Of a stretch of DNA of 64,000 nucleotides, positions 1-16,014 are shown one piece after another. The notes beneath the pieces are model-generated. The model worked only from the letters and a program-made list of their open reading frames with translations. It was not told the DNA's origin and did no database searches. The DNA is from Luteimonas terricola (GTDB lineage: Bacteria; Pseudomonadota; Gammaproteobacteria; Xanthomonadales; Xanthomonadaceae), in assembly GCF_004352845.1 (NCBI RefSeq), contig NZ_SJRX01000003.1, positions 124,001 to 188,000 of the forward strand, read 5' to 3'. The number at the start of each line of letters is the position of its first letter. Position 1 is the stretch's first letter. The position numbers and the translations under genes were made by a program.

Positions 1-483
1 CTTGGCCGCGGAATAGTTGGTCTGGCCGAACTGGCCCTTGGTGCCGTTGACCGAGGAGATGTTGACGATGCGGCCCCAGCCGCGTTCGGCCATGCCGTCG
101 ACGAAGGGCTTGCTGACGTTGAACATCGAATCAAGGTCGGTGCGCAGCACCGCGTCCCACTTCGCCTTGTCCATCTTGCGGAAGCTCGAGTCGCGGGTGA
201 TGCCGGCGTCGTTGACCAGGATGTCGATGGCGATCCCGCTGTCCTGCAGCCGCGCGGCCAGCGCCTGGCAGCTGTCGTAATCGGCCACGTCCACCGGCTC
301 CACCTGGAACCCGCGGCCCGCGGCGGCCTGCGCATCGCGCCAGGTGGACGGGTCTTCGACCCCGGCGAAGCAGGTCACGACCACGCGGTGACCGGCCTCG
401 TGCAGCGCAAGGGCGATGGCCTCGCCGATGCCGCTGGTGCCGCCGGTGACCAGCGCGGTACGCGGGTTTGCGCGATGGGACAT
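1..483 (-). CDS. phbB: Acetoacetyl-CoA reductase, short-chain dehydrogenase (3' part cut by window edge)
   Basis: Reduces acetoacetyl-CoA to (R)-3-hydroxybutyryl-CoA with NADPH, in PHB-type metabolism. The first 161 residues lie in the window; the C-terminus is off the left edge. The cofactor motif TGGTSGIG is at residues 13-20. NISS is followed by the catalytic YSAAK (Tyr157, Lys161) at the very edge. The usual LVNNAG reads LVNDAG here, and the ITRD that follows is typical of PhaB/FabG-like reductases. Starts at the ATG in front of SHRANPRTALVTGG. It is divergent from the tRNA unit. PhbB fits better than FabG, but without the C-terminus the substrate is an inference. Confidence 0.85.
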   Translation of the reverse strand, partial: MSHRANPRTALVTGGTSGIGEAIALALHEAGHRVVVTCFAGVEDPSTWRDAQAAAGRGFQVEPVDVADYDSCQALAARLQDSGIAIDILVNDAGITRDSSFRKMDKAKWDAVLRTDLDSMFNVSKPFVDGMAERGWGRIVNISSVNGTKGQFGQTNYSAAK

Positions 484-560
484 GCAGTACTCCTGGTGGA
501 AAGACAGCCGCCAAGTATCGCCGCTGCGACGGGCCATGCGGTCGATTCAGCATCCGCGTG

Positions 561-589
561 TTGACGAGTCCTGCGCCCACCCCTACAAT
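561..589 (+). promoter_or_regulatory. Sigma-70 promoter of the tRNA-Ala/tRNA-Glu unit
   Basis: TTGACG (561-566) and TACAAT (584-589) are separated by exactly 17 bp. A GC-rich discriminator (CCGCGC) follows, and the tRNA begins 17 bp after the -10 box. Strong hexamers with a GC-rich discriminator are typical of stable-RNA promoters under stringent control; that control is inferred here. Confidence 0.8.
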
Positions 590-606
590 TCCGCGCTCAC
601 CAACGT

Positions 607-682
607 GGGGCCATAGCTCAGCTGGGAGAGCGCCTGCATGGCATGCAGGAGGTCGGCGGTTCGATCCCGCCTGGCTCCACCA
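607..682 (+). tRNA. tRNA-Ala (anticodon GGC)
   Basis: A complete 76-nt cloverleaf. The acceptor stem starts GGGGCCA and the 3' end has an encoded CCA. The anticodon stem CCTGC/GCAGG encloses ATGGCAT, giving anticodon GGC. The T-arm contains GGTTCGATCC. It is cotranscribed with the tRNA-Glu 40 nt downstream. Confidence 0.97.
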
Positions 683-722
683 CTCATCGATCAGGCCGGT
701 CGTGAGTGATGGACAGTTTCAA

Positions 723-798
723 GTCCCCATCGTCTAGAGGCCTAGGACACCACCCTTTCACGGTGGACACCGGGGTTCGAATCCCCGTGGGGACGCCA
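723..798 (+). tRNA. tRNA-Glu (anticodon TTC)
   Basis: A complete 76-nt tRNA with acceptor stem GTCCCC/GGGGAC and encoded CCA. The anticodon stem CCACC/GGTGG encloses CTTTCAC, giving anticodon TTC. The T-arm contains GGTTCGAATCC. It is the second gene of the tRNA unit and is closed by a terminator 8 bp later. Confidence 0.97.
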
Positions 799-805
799 CA
801 CGAAG

Positions 806-835
806 AAAAAGCCCGCCTTGATGGCGGGCTTTTTC
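806..835 (+). terminator. Rho-independent terminator of the tRNA unit
   Basis: An 8-bp GC-rich stem, AGCCCGCC/GGCGGGCT, with loop TTGAT, flanked by an A tract on the left and five Ts on the right. The A and T tracts extend the pairing, so it may also work on the opposite strand for the small gene that ends at 870. Confidence 0.9.
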
Positions 836-869
836 TTTGCGCTTGCCGCGGGCCGGAGGCCGGAACGCC

Positions 870-1034
870 TCAGCCGCTGCTTTCGCGCGCGGCGATCTCG
901 GTCCAGTCGACCTCGACGCCCTTGCGATGTCCTTTCTCCACCAGTTTCAGGCCGGCCGGGTCGATGGTGAGGGTGTAGGCCTTGTCGCCGATCTGCACTT
1001 CGCGCTTCAGTGGCTTGTCGAGCTTCGTCGTCAT
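870..1034 (-). CDS. Small conserved hypothetical protein (54 aa)
   Basis: The frame is MTTKLDKPLKREVQIGDKAY up to a TGA at 870, 54 residues. It is basic, with alternating polar and hydrophobic residues (KREVQIGDKAYTLTID, then GLKLVEKG), suggesting a small beta-rich domain. There is no signal peptide or membrane segment. I recognise no named family; similar short proteins are common as unnamed genes in Xanthomonadaceae. Codon use matches the neighbours. It lies 4 bp after the stop of the DUF1249 gene on the same strand, so the two are probably cotranscribed. Real coding is likely, function unknown. Confidence 0.6.
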   Translation of the reverse strand: MTTKLDKPLKREVQIGDKAYTLTIDPAGLKLVEKGHRKGVEVDWTEIAARESSG

Positions 1035-1038
1035 GGGT

Positions 1039-1566
1039 TCACCTTGTGCTGTCGGGGGAACTGCCCGCCGAAGATAGCACCGGCGGCCGTGGAGGGCATG
1101 ATGGCAGCGGCCGCAGCGTGGCCACGCCGTGCCCGCGTTCGGCCAGGTACTGCAGCCATTTGCCCAGGAAGGTGTTCATCCGCATCCGGTGGCCCAGCAC
1201 TTCGGCTGGCGGCGGGAACATGCCGATCGCGTCCTGCCAGCGGCGGCCGACATAGCAGTGGGTGGCCTCCACCTGCCGTGCGTCGCGGTAGAGGCGCAGG
1301 TAGGCGGAGGGATCGGGCTCGCCGGTCACCGGATCGGGCAGCCCGACATAGGCCATGCGCAGCTCGCTGGTATAGGCATGGCGCTCGATCACGTCCAGGC
1401 GCAGGTCGAGTGCGTCGTCGACGCGGGAGACGTAGGCACCCACGGCCAGGTCGCCGGGTTCGAACAGGCGCAGCAGGCGCGAATGGTTCTCCGCGTACAG
1501 CGCCATCAGCCAGCCGAAACGGCTCAGGCTGGGGACTTTCAGGCGGCGTGCGACGAGTTGCGACAT
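1039..1566 (-). CDS. DUF1249 family protein (YqiB-like)
   Basis: A 175-residue soluble protein. The core matches the DUF1249/YqiB family: SLSRFGWLMALYAENHSRLL near the N-terminus, then LDLRLDVIERHAYTSELRM, a tyrosine-rich LRLYRDARQVEATHCY, and MRMNTFLGKWLQYLAERGH near residues 128-147. The family has no established biochemical role. The last 25 or so residues (PSCPPRPPVLSSAGSS) are low-complexity and unlike the family core. Starts at the ATG of MSQLVARRLKVP. It is followed after 4 bp by the 54-residue gene on the same strand. Confidence 0.8.
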   Translation of the reverse strand: MSQLVARRLKVPSLSRFGWLMALYAENHSRLLRLFEPGDLAVGAYVSRVDDALDLRLDVIERHAYTSELRMAYVGLPDPVTGEPDPSAYLRLYRDARQVEATHCYVGRRWQDAIGMFPPPAEVLGHRMRMNTFLGKWLQYLAERGHGVATLRPLPSCPPRPPVLSSAGSSPDSTR

Positions 1567-1649
1567 GCCCCGATGCTACACGCCGCACGCGCAACCGGGC
1601 AGCTTGACGCGTTCATGTGCGCGGCCCAGTCTGTGAAGTCTGCCGCTGG

Positions 1650-2471
1650 CTAGAACATGCCGCGCCGGATGCCCAGGGTGCTCATCACCTTGCTCGAGAT
1701 TTCCTCGATCGAGGTGTGGGTGGTGCTGAGCACGGGGATGCGCTCGGCGCGGAACAGCGCCTCGGCCGCCGCCACTTCCCGCTTGCAGGTCTCGAGCTCG
1801 GCATAGCGCGAGTTCGGCCGGCGCTCCTGGCGGATCTGCCGCAGGCGCACGGGATCGATCGTCAGTCCGAACAGCTTGGCCCGGTGGGCGCGCAGCCGGG
1901 GCGGCAGGCGATCGTGCTCAAGGTCTTCCTCGGTCAGCGGGTAATTGGCCGCTGCGATCCCGTGGTGCAGCGCCAGGTAGACGCAGGTCGGCGTCTTCCC
2001 CGCCCGGGACACCGCCACCAGGATCACATCGGCGGCGTCGTAGTTGATCGACATGCCGTCGTCGTGGGTCAGCGCGTAGTTCATGGCGTTGATGCGCTTG
2101 TGGTAGGCGTCGAAATCGACCATGCCGTGGGCCTGGCCCACGCGCGGCTGCCGGGTTTCGCCCAGTTCGGCTTCCAGCAGGCTCATGAAGGGCTCGAACA
2201 CGTCCAGCACCAGCGCCCCGCTGCCCTCGATGGCCGTGGTGAAGTCGCCGTTGACGCAGGAATTGACCACGATCGGACGTGTCCCGCTGGCCGCCCCCGC
2301 CTCACGGATCCGCCCGGCGATCTCGTGTGCGCGCTCGACGCTGTCGACGAAGGGGATGCGCTCGGTGGCGAAGGCGGAGTCCCGGAACTGGGTCAGGAGG
2401 CTGTGGCCGACGGTTTCGGCGGTGATTCCGGTGCCGTCGGAGACGTAGAAGACCGGACGCGGGCTCGACAT
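1650..2471 (-). CDS. ppsR: PEP synthase regulatory protein (bifunctional kinase/pyrophosphorylase)
   Basis: Controls PEP synthase by ADP-dependent phosphorylation and Pi-dependent dephosphorylation of a threonine next to the catalytic histidine. It is 273 residues long, close to the 277 of E. coli Pps[19 protein letters not shown] near residues 9-26 and the P-loop-like SRAGKTPT at 155-162 mark the DUF299/PSRP family. The C-terminal [11 protein letters not shown] is also typical. The start is the ATG before [12 protein letters not shown]. It is divergent from its target ppsA across 132 bp, the usual arrangement. Confidence 0.95.
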   Translation of the reverse strand: MSSPRPVFYVSDGTGITAETVGHSLLTQFRDSAFATERIPFVDSVERAHEIAGRIREAGAASGTRPIVVNSCVNGDFTTAIEGSGALVLDVFEPFMSLLEAELGETRQPRVGQAHGMVDFDAYHKRINAMNYALTHDDGMSINYDAADVILVAVSRAGKTPTCVYLALHHGIAAANYPLTEEDLEHDRLPPRLRAHRAKLFGLTIDPVRLRQIRQERRPNSRYAELETCKREVAAAEALFRAERIPVLSTTHTSIEEISSKVMSTLGIRRGMF

Positions 2472-2509
2472 GCGTGTTTTCCTTAGTGTGCCGCGGGCGC
2501 CGCGGGGGA

Positions 2510-2530
2510 TTGGCTTGCTAAAATAGCCAA
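2510..2530. promoter_or_regulatory. Extended -10 promoter of ppsA inside a 6-bp inverted repeat
   Basis: TTGCTAAAAT (2515-2524) has the TGn-TAAAAT form of an extended -10 box facing ppsA, with no clear -35. It is framed by the perfect inverted repeat TTGGCT (2510-2515) and AGCCAA (2525-2530), spaced by 9 bp. A dimeric regulator bound there would block the promoter. It does not look like the E. coli Cra site, so the regulator is unknown. Confidence 0.5.
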
Positions 2531-2603
2531 ACTCGACGCGCGGCGCTCCCTGGCCCGTGCAGCCTTCCCCACCGTTCCACCGCAAATCCCTCCGGAGTCC
2601 GCT

Positions 2604-4994
<2,391 letters not shown>

Positions 4995-5020
4995 GGCGGG
5001 TCCGTCTGACGCAGACATGG

Positions 5021-5055
5021 AAGGCCGGGCTTCGTAGCCCGGCCTTCTTGTTTTT
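5021..5055 (+). terminator. Rho-independent terminator of ppsA
   Basis: A perfect 10-bp stem, AAGGCCGGGC/GCCCGGCCTT, with loop TTCGTA, followed by CTTGTTTTT. It starts 26 bp after the ppsA stop. The T tract runs directly into the left arm of the inverted-repeat element. Confidence 0.9.
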
Positions 5056-5225
5056 AACCACGGATGACGCGGATCAGCGCGGATTTGCGCGGATCCTTTC
5101 TTTGCAGAGGCACGGCAGCCGCGTCGCTTCGAGCGGGGCCGTGTGCGACAGCTGCCGAACAGCTTTTCAAATCTGCTTTATCCGCGAAGATCCGCTCTGA
5201 TCCGCGTAAATCCGTGGCAAAAACT
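5051..5225. repeat. Inverted-repeat element, copy 1 (phased CGCGGAT words)
   Basis: Two arms of about 45 bp are inverted copies. The left arm carries CACGGAT at 5059 and CGCGGAT at 5068, 5078 and 5088. The right arm carries ATCCGCG at 5180, ATCCGCT at 5190, ATCCGCG at 5200 and ATCCGTG at 5210. Spacing is 9-10 bp, about one helical turn. The ~80-bp centre has its own inverted repeat (CGGCAGCCGCGTCGC with GCGACAGCTGCCG). It lies between the convergent 3' ends of ppsA and orn. A related copy is at 20792-20925. No coding capacity is seen. Confidence 0.8.
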
Positions 5226-5264
5226 CCGCTCTTCCACAGCGCGCTCCTGCTTGCAAGGCTCGCG

Positions 5265-5819
5265 TCAGTCGTGCGGAGCGAAGGCACCCATGGCGTTGCG
5301 GTAGTGGCGGAGTTCGGCGATGGAGTCGTGGACGTCGCTCAGCGCGGTGTGGGCGGCCTGCTTGCGGATGCCGGCGTGGACCTGGGGCGCCCAGCGGCGG
5401 GCCAGCTCCTTGAGGGTGCTGACGTCGAGGTTGCGGTAGTGGAACCAGCGTTCGAGCGCGGGCATGCGGCGGTGCAGGAAGCGGCGGTCCTGGCAGATCG
5501 AGTTGCCGCATATGGGCGACTTGCCCGCGGGCAGCCACTGTTCCAGGAACTCCAGGGTACGCGCTTCGGCTTCGGCCATCGGCACGCCCTCTTCCAGCAC
5601 GCGACGCCACAGGCCCGAGCCGCCGTGCTGGTTGCGGTTCCATTCGTCCATCGCCTCGAGGATGGCCAGCGGCTGGGCGATGGCCAGCTCCGGTCCCTCG
5701 GCGAGCACGTTGAGGTCGGCGTCGGTGACCACGGTCGCGATCTCGAGGATGGTGTCGTGGTCAGTGTCGAGCCCGGTCATTTCAAGGTCGATCCACACCA
5801 GCCGTTCGTCGTTGCCCAC
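5265..5819 (-). CDS. orn: Oligoribonuclease (3'-5' exoribonuclease of nanoRNA)
   Basis: Degrades 2-5-nt RNAs to mononucleotides and also clears linear pGpG after c-di-GMP breakdown. DEDDh family: [10 protein letters not shown] holds the first Asp and Glu, [11 protein letters not shown] the second Asp, and [22 protein letters not shown] the last His and Asp. The GTG start at 5819 is preferred because GAGGAG lies 5 bp upstream and the protein then begins close to the family N-terminus ([15 protein letters not shown]), 184 residues. An ATG at 5837 would add six residues but has no ribosome binding site. tadA lies 42 bp upstream. Confidence 0.93.
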   Translation of the reverse strand: MGNDERLVWIDLEMTGLDTDHDTILEIATVVTDADLNVLAEGPELAIAQPLAILEAMDEWNRNQHGGSGLWRRVLEEGVPMAEAEARTLEFLEQWLPAGKSPICGNSICQDRRFLHRRMPALERWFHYRNLDVSTLKELARRWAPQVHAGIRKQAAHTALSDVHDSIAELRHYRNAMGAFAPHD

Positions 5820-5861
5820 CCTCGCTCCTCGTTGCATGTCAGGCGCGCATGATACCGCGCC

Positions 5862-7302
<1,441 letters not shown>

Positions 7303-7309
7303 GCGGGCC

Positions 7310-8889
<1,580 letters not shown>

Positions 8890-8893
<4 letters not shown>

Positions 8894-9119
8894 GGCGTGG
8901 TGTCGGGGGGCGTCTGCTCGGGGAGCGTGAGGCGGAAGGTGCACTGCTCGAGCTCCGCGTTCCACTCGCCGCCGTTGCCGGTGCAGGAATCGCGCAGCTG
9001 CCAGTCGCGGTAGAAGCCATAGCCGTAGAGCGCCACCGCGACCACCGCCGCCAGCGCGAGGCCGCGCAGCAGGATGCGGCGGGCCGGCGAATGCGTGCGG
9101 GACGATCGCGAGCGGCGCA

Positions 9120-9120
<1 letters not shown>
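8890..9120 (-). CDS. Small single-pass membrane protein in the guaB-guaA operon
   Basis: 76 residues. A very basic N-terminus ([15 protein letters not shown]) is followed by a hydrophobic segment at about 17-37 ([20 protein letters not shown]), then a short polar tail with two cysteines ([17 protein letters not shown]). Charge suggests N-in, tail in the periplasm, where the Cys pair could form a disulfide. It overlaps guaB upstream and guaA downstream by ATGA at both ends, so it is translated as part of the operon. I recognise no named family; a link to GMP synthesis is not shown by the sequence. Confidence 0.7.
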
Positions 9121-11535
<2,415 letters not shown>

Positions 11536-11632
11536 GGGAAGTGTTTCGGGCATGCCGGTATCGTGCGCGGAAAGCACATATTGTCGCCGATCGCGCCCCG
11601 CCGGCGCGAGCGGGCGTCGCGGCCGCCGCGCT

Positions 11633-12682
11633 TCAGCGCACCGGCTGCAACCCGTCCGCAGGCGGCTGCGGTGCGTCCGCCGGGCAGCGCGGAATCCCCC
11701 CGCCGACCACGCAGTAGACGCAGCACCTTGGCGCCACCGGCGTCATCGAAGGGCCCTGCATCGGCGGCGGCGGCGCCAGGCGCGCCAGTTCCGCCTGCGG
11801 CCGCAGCTGCAGCAGCGCGGCCCAGTCCTGCCGGTTGGCATTGCAGGCCGCCGGCGCGTCCGGACTGCATGCGGGGCCGGCGTCCTGGCGCAGCGGCAGG
11901 TCTTCGAAGTGGCCGCCGGCGGTCAGCGGCAGCATCCGCATGGTGACGCCGTCAAGCACGTTGCCACCCACCAGCCGTGCCGTGCGCTCACTGCCCTCCC
12001 CGGCCGAGACCACGATGTCGCAGTGCATTCCCAGCCCGCCGCCATCCGCGCTGAGCAGGGTCGCCAGGCCGCCGAAGCCGTAGCTGCGCCCGGGCACCCG
12101 CACGTAGCAAAGCAGGTCGCCGCGGGACGGTCGTGCCGCGCGCGGATCGGCAATGCGGTAGGCGCTGCCTTCGGGGTTGCGGTATGCGTCGCGCACGTAG
12201 TCGACGTGGCTGGCCGAGGCGCGGAAGCCCGGAAGCGCTGCGCGGCGCATCACCCAGGACACGAAGGCCGCCGACCATGGCGTATCGATCACGAAGCTGC
12301 GGCAGGCCGGCGCTCCCGACTGCTCGCTGGCGTGCACGCAGTCGGTCGCGCCCGATCGCTGCATCACCTGCCACAGCAGTCCGCTGCCGCGCCAGTAGTC
12401 GGTGACCCGCAGCCAGGCCGGCTGCCCGTTGGCCAGGCGTGCCGCTTCGGCCTCGCGCACGACCGAACCCGCGAGGCCACCGTCGCCGCCGATGAAGGGG
12501 CGGTACCAGGTCTGGTGCTCCTCGCAGGCCACGGCGGCAATGCGGGTGGCCGCATCCGGCGCCGACTGCTGCGCACGCAGCAGCGGACAGGGATCCGCAG
12601 CCAGTGCGGGCAGTCCTGGCGCGAGCCAGAGGCCCAGCAGAAAGGCCGCAAGACACGCCTGCATGCGCAGTGCATTCGCCAT
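11633..12682 (-). CDS. Secreted DUF2272 domain protein with cysteine-rich C-terminus
   Basis: 349 residues with a Sec signal peptide (hydrophobic 8-22, ALA cleavage region near 28). The domain has [16 protein letters not shown], then [24 protein letters not shown] and [12 protein letters not shown], which I recognise as DUF2272. The spacing recalls papain-like NlpC/P60 and CHAP cell-wall hydrolases (C-A-x-F-V, then GD, then H), but Ser stands where the nucleophile Cys would be, so activity is doubtful. The C-terminus has a tight cysteine group ([15 protein letters not shown]) in a proline-rich tail. It sits between moeB and folD on the same strand. Confidence 0.7.
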   Translation of the reverse strand: MANALRMQACLAAFLLGLWLAPGLPALAADPCPLLRAQQSAPDAATRIAAVACEEHQTWYRPFIGGDGGLAGSVVREAEAARLANGQPAWLRVTDYWRGSGLLWQVMQRSGATDCVHASEQSGAPACRSFVIDTPWSAAFVSWVMRRAALPGFRASASHVDYVRDAYRNPEGSAYRIADPRAARPSRGDLLCYVRVPGRSYGFGGLATLLSADGGGLGMHCDIVVSAGEGSERTARLVGGNVLDGVTMRMLPLTAGGHFEDLPLRQDAGPACSPDAPAACNANRQDWAALLQLRPQAELARLAPPPPMQGPSMTPVAPRCCVYCVVGGGIPRCPADAPQPPADGLQPVR

Positions 12683-12762
12683 CGCATCGCTCCCCGGTGT
12701 TGCCGTGGAGCGTATCGCAGCCCCGTGCAGGCGACGATCACGCCTGCCGCCGGAGCCTGCGA

Positions 12763-13905
12763 TCAGCCGGCGCAGAACGCCTCGTAGTCGATATAGCCCG
12801 GGAACTCGGTCCCCGCCGCGCATACCGGGCAATCCGGGTCCGGCGTCAGCTGCGTCTCGCGGAAGCGCATGCCCAGCGCGTCGTAGTGCAGCAGCCGGCC
12901 GCGCAGCGGCTCGCCCACGTGCAGCAGCAGCTTCAGCGCCTCGGTGGCCTGCAGCATGCCGACCACGCCCGGCAGCACGCCCAGCACGCCGGCCTCGCTG
13001 CAGTTGGGGGCTGCGTCTGCCGGCGGCGGCTCCGGGAACAGGCAGCGGTAGCACGGCGCCTCGCCGCGGTGGCGGCCGGCGTCGAACACGCTGACCTGGC
13101 CGTCGAAGCGGTGCACCGCGCCGTAGACCAGCGGCACGCCGAGATGCACGCAGGCATCGTTGAGCAGGTAGCGCACGGGGAAGTTGTCGGCGCCGTCCAC
13201 CACCACGTCGACGCCTTCCAGCAGGCGCTCGATGTTGGCCGAGGTCACGCGTTCCGCGACCGCGTCGACCTTCATCCGCGGATTGAGCGCCGACAGCCGC
13301 ACCTCGGCGGAGTCGACCTTGGGCATGCCGATGTCGGCATCGGTGTGCAGGATCTGCCGGTGCAGGTTGCTGCGCTCGACCACGTCGTCGTCGACGAGGC
13401 GCAGTTCGCCAATGCCGGCCGCGGCAAGGTAGAACGCGGCCGGCGAGCCCAGGCCGCCGGCGCCGAGCATCAGCACCCGCGCCATGGCCAGGCGCTTCTG
13501 CCCGCGCATGCCGATTTCGGGCAGCAGCAGGTGGCGCGAGTAGCGTTCGTGGAAATCCAGGTCGCGCGGCTGCGCAGGCGGTTCCGGTCGCCCCATCGGC
13601 AATCCTTCCGCGATCCAGCGCAGGGTGCCGCCGCGGATCGAACACACGTTGCGGTAGCCCTGCCGCTGCAGCGCTTCGGCGGCCAGCATCGAGCGCCCAC
13701 CGCTCTGGCAGATGAGCACCAGCTCGGTGTCCCGGTCGTGGAAGTGGAACCCGGTCTCCTGCTCCAGCTCGTCGCGGGCGATGCCGCGTGCGCCTTCGGC
13801 CATGCCGAGTTCGCGCTCATGCTCCTCGCGCACGTCAACCAGCACGGCGCCCGAGGTTTCCATGCGCCGCTGTGCTTCGCGCGGAGTGATTTCGATGATC
13901 GTCAT
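12763..13905 (-). CDS. moeB: Rhodanese-MoeB/ThiF-type sulfur-carrier adenylyltransferase
   Basis: Adenylates the C-terminal glycine of a ubiquitin-like sulfur carrier (MoaD, possibly ThiS) for molybdopterin synthesis. 380 residues. Residues 1-105 are a rhodanese domain with Cys66 in CQSGGRS. From about 115 comes a ThiF/E1-like domain with ATP motif GAGGLGSP (148-155) and zinc pairs CYRC and CPVC. The fusion lets one protein activate the carrier and hand over sulfur. The rhodanese is N-terminal, whereas MoeZ/MOCS3 have it C-terminal. Starts at the ATG of MTIIEITPREAQ; another lies 6 codons upstream. mobA lies 111 bp upstream. Confidence 0.9.
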   Translation of the reverse strand: MTIIEITPREAQRRMETSGAVLVDVREEHERELGMAEGARGIARDELEQETGFHFHDRDTELVLICQSGGRSMLAAEALQRQGYRNVCSIRGGTLRWIAEGLPMGRPEPPAQPRDLDFHERYSRHLLLPEIGMRGQKRLAMARVLMLGAGGLGSPAAFYLAAAGIGELRLVDDDVVERSNLHRQILHTDADIGMPKVDSAEVRLSALNPRMKVDAVAERVTSANIERLLEGVDVVVDGADNFPVRYLLNDACVHLGVPLVYGAVHRFDGQVSVFDAGRHRGEAPCYRCLFPEPPPADAAPNCSEAGVLGVLPGVVGMLQATEALKLLLHVGEPLRGRLLHYDALGMRFRETQLTPDPDCPVCAAGTEFPGYIDYEAFCAG

Positions 13906-14016
13906 GCCACGATTATCCTGCACCGCAAGACTCCTGCCGACTGCGGCCCACCCGAGGTGCGGTCTACGTTACGCCATGGCAAGCGCGCGCGGTGGCTGCC
14001 CGCGGGAACGCCGCGT

Positions 14017-14589
14017 TCAGCCCGCGTCGAGCCCCGCGGCGGCGAGATCGGCCGGCGTATTGAGGTTGCCGAAGCGCAGGCCCGCGAAGCGGACTCCGAC
14101 CATGTCCAGCCGCGTCTGCAACGCCCGCGCGGACAAGTCGCCCGAATCCAGCGCCGCCGGCAGGGCCGCGCGCAGCGCTGCGGTCCGCCACAGCGCCACC
14201 AGCGGCTGCCGGCCGTCGTCGTCCTCGGCCCAGGCGCCGTCGCCGCCGGCCGCCTGCAGGCTGCGCAGCAGGCAGTCGTTGACCGAGACCAGGTCGACCG
14301 GCAGCGTCAGCAGCCACGGCGTCGCGCAGGCCCACGCCAATGCGTCGAGGCCGCCGAGCGGACCGAGGTCCGGACGACGATCCGAGACTGCCGCCATGCC
14401 GTGGGCGGCGTAGCGTTCAAGGTCGCGATTGGCCGATACCAGCACGGCATCGACCTCGCCGCGCACGCGCTTGGCCAGTCGCAGCACCTGCGGCTCGCCG
14501 CCCTTCTCCAGCCAGGCCTTGTCGGCACCGCCAAGGCGGGTGGCGCGGCCTCCGGCCAGCAAGCCGAGGGTGGTCGCCCCGGCGTTCAC
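14017..14589 (-). CDS. mobA: Molybdenum cofactor guanylyltransferase
   Basis: Transfers GMP from GTP to Mo-molybdopterin. 190 residues; nucleotidyltransferase fold with [15 protein letters not shown] at 10-24 (GGxxxRxGGxDK), DLGPLGGL and [10 protein letters not shown] (metal-binding Asp). The C-terminal [10 protein letters not shown] is typical. The start is GTG at 14589, overlapping the der stop by 4 bp (GTGA), so translation is probably coupled to der. MobA makes bis-MGD for DMSO-reductase-type enzymes; MsrP in this window uses Mo-MPT without GMP, so its client enzyme must lie elsewhere. Confidence 0.9.
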   Translation of the reverse strand: MNAGATTLGLLAGGRATRLGGADKAWLEKGGEPQVLRLAKRVRGEVDAVLVSANRDLERYAAHGMAAVSDRRPDLGPLGGLDALAWACATPWLLTLPVDLVSVNDCLLRSLQAAGGDGAWAEDDDGRQPLVALWRTAALRAALPAALDSGDLSARALQTRLDMVGVRFAGLRFGNLNTPADLAAAGLDAG

Positions 14590-16001
14590 TTGCCGCGCTT
14601 GGCGTGCCGGATCAGGCGCTTCTTCTTTGCCACCTGGCGCTCGCTGAGCACGTTCTTGCGGTCCTTGTACGGATTCTCGCCTTCCTTGAACACGAAGCGC
14701 ACGGGCGTGCCGACCAGCTTGAAGCGCTTGCGGAAGAAGTTCTCCAGGTAGCGCCGGTAGCTGTCGGACAGCGTGCGCAGGCGCGTGCCGTGGACGATGA
14801 TCGTGGGCGGGCTTTCCCCACCCGGATGCGCGAAGCGCAGCTTGGCGGCGTGGCCGCGCACCACCGGCGGCGGGTTGGTTTCCACCGCGATCTCGATCGC
14901 GCGGGTGACCTCGGCCGTGCTGAAGGTCCTGGTGGCCGACGCGTGGGCGCGATGGATCGCACGGAACAGCTCGCGCAGGCCCGAGCCGTGCAGCGCGCTG
15001 ATGCGCACGGCCTCGGCCCAGGGCACGAAGGCCAGCTTGCGCGACAGCAGCGCTTCCACCTGCTCGCGCTGGTAGGTGTCCAGGCCGTCCCACTTGTTGA
15101 CCGAGATCACCAGCGCGCGGCCGGCGTCGAGCACCGCGCCGAGCACGCTCGCGTCCTGGTCGGTCACCCCCTCCTGCGCGTCGATCATCACCACCGCGAC
15201 CTGGCACTGCTCGATCGACTGCAGGGTCTTGATGATCGAGAACGTCTCCACCGCCTCGTCCACCCGCGACTTGCGACGGATGCCGGCGGTATCCACCAGC
15301 CGGTACAGGCGGCCGTCGCGCTCGAGGTCGGCGGAGATCGAGTCGCGGGTGGTACCCGCGACTTCGGATGCGATCATCCGCTCTTCGCCCAGGATGCGGT
15401 TGACCAGCGTCGACTTGCCGACGTTGGGCCGGCCGACGAAGGCCACGCGGATGCGGTCCGGATCGTTGTCGAGCGCCTCGGTGGCGCCCTCCTCCGGCAG
15501 CTGCGCCCGGATCTCGTCGACCAGGTCGTCGATGCCGTGCCGGTGCGCCGAGGACACTGCCAGCACGTTCTTGAGGCCATAGCGCGCGAACTCGGCGAGC
15601 GCCTCGCGCGCATCGATCCCGTCGGTCTTGTTGACCACGAGGAAGGTCGGCCTGGCCGCCTTGCGCAGCCAGGCCAGGATCTCGTCGTCGACCGCCGACG
15701 GCCCTTCGCGGCCATCGACCACGAACAGCACCAGGTCGGCCTCGTCGGCGCCGGCACGGGCCTGGCGCGCGGTGGCGCCGGCCAGGTCGCCGGTGACCAG
15801 GTGCGCGCCGCCGTCGGCGATGCCGCCGGTGTCCACCAGCGCAAACGGACGCCCGTCGTCGACGCGGCAGACGCCGTAGTGACGGTCACGGGTGACGCCG
15901 GGCTGGTCGTGCACCAGGGCGTCGCGCGTGCGCGTCAGCGCATTGAAGAGCGTCGACTTGCCGACATTGGGGCGGCCGACGAGGGCGACCAGGGGAAGCA
16001 T
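14586..16001 (-). CDS. der: GTPase Der (EngA), ribosome biogenesis
   Basis: Essential double-GTPase acting in 50S maturation. 471 residues. Two G domains have identical P-loops GRPNVGKS at 9-16 and 190-197, with DTGG/DTAG switch motifs and NKTD/NKWD specificity motifs. The C-terminal KH-like domain includes [16 protein letters not shown], and the basic tail [13 protein letters not shown] is the RNA-binding end. Starts 13 bp after the bamB stop and overlaps mobA, so yfgM-bamB-der-mobA looks like one transcript. Confidence 0.97.
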   Translation of the reverse strand: MLPLVALVGRPNVGKSTLFNALTRTRDALVHDQPGVTRDRHYGVCRVDDGRPFALVDTGGIADGGAHLVTGDLAGATARQARAGADEADLVLFVVDGREGPSAVDDEILAWLRKAARPTFLVVNKTDGIDAREALAEFARYGLKNVLAVSSAHRHGIDDLVDEIRAQLPEEGATEALDNDPDRIRVAFVGRPNVGKSTLVNRILGEERMIASEVAGTTRDSISADLERDGRLYRLVDTAGIRRKSRVDEAVETFSIIKTLQSIEQCQVAVVMIDAQEGVTDQDASVLGAVLDAGRALVISVNKWDGLDTYQREQVEALLSRKLAFVPWAEAVRISALHGSGLRELFRAIHRAHASATRTFSTAEVTRAIEIAVETNPPPVVRGHAAKLRFAHPGGESPPTIIVHGTRLRTLSDSYRRYLENFFRKRFKLVGTPVRFVFKEGENPYKDRKNVLSERQVAKKKRLIRHAKRGK

Positions 16002-16014
16002 GCGATGCGCCAGG

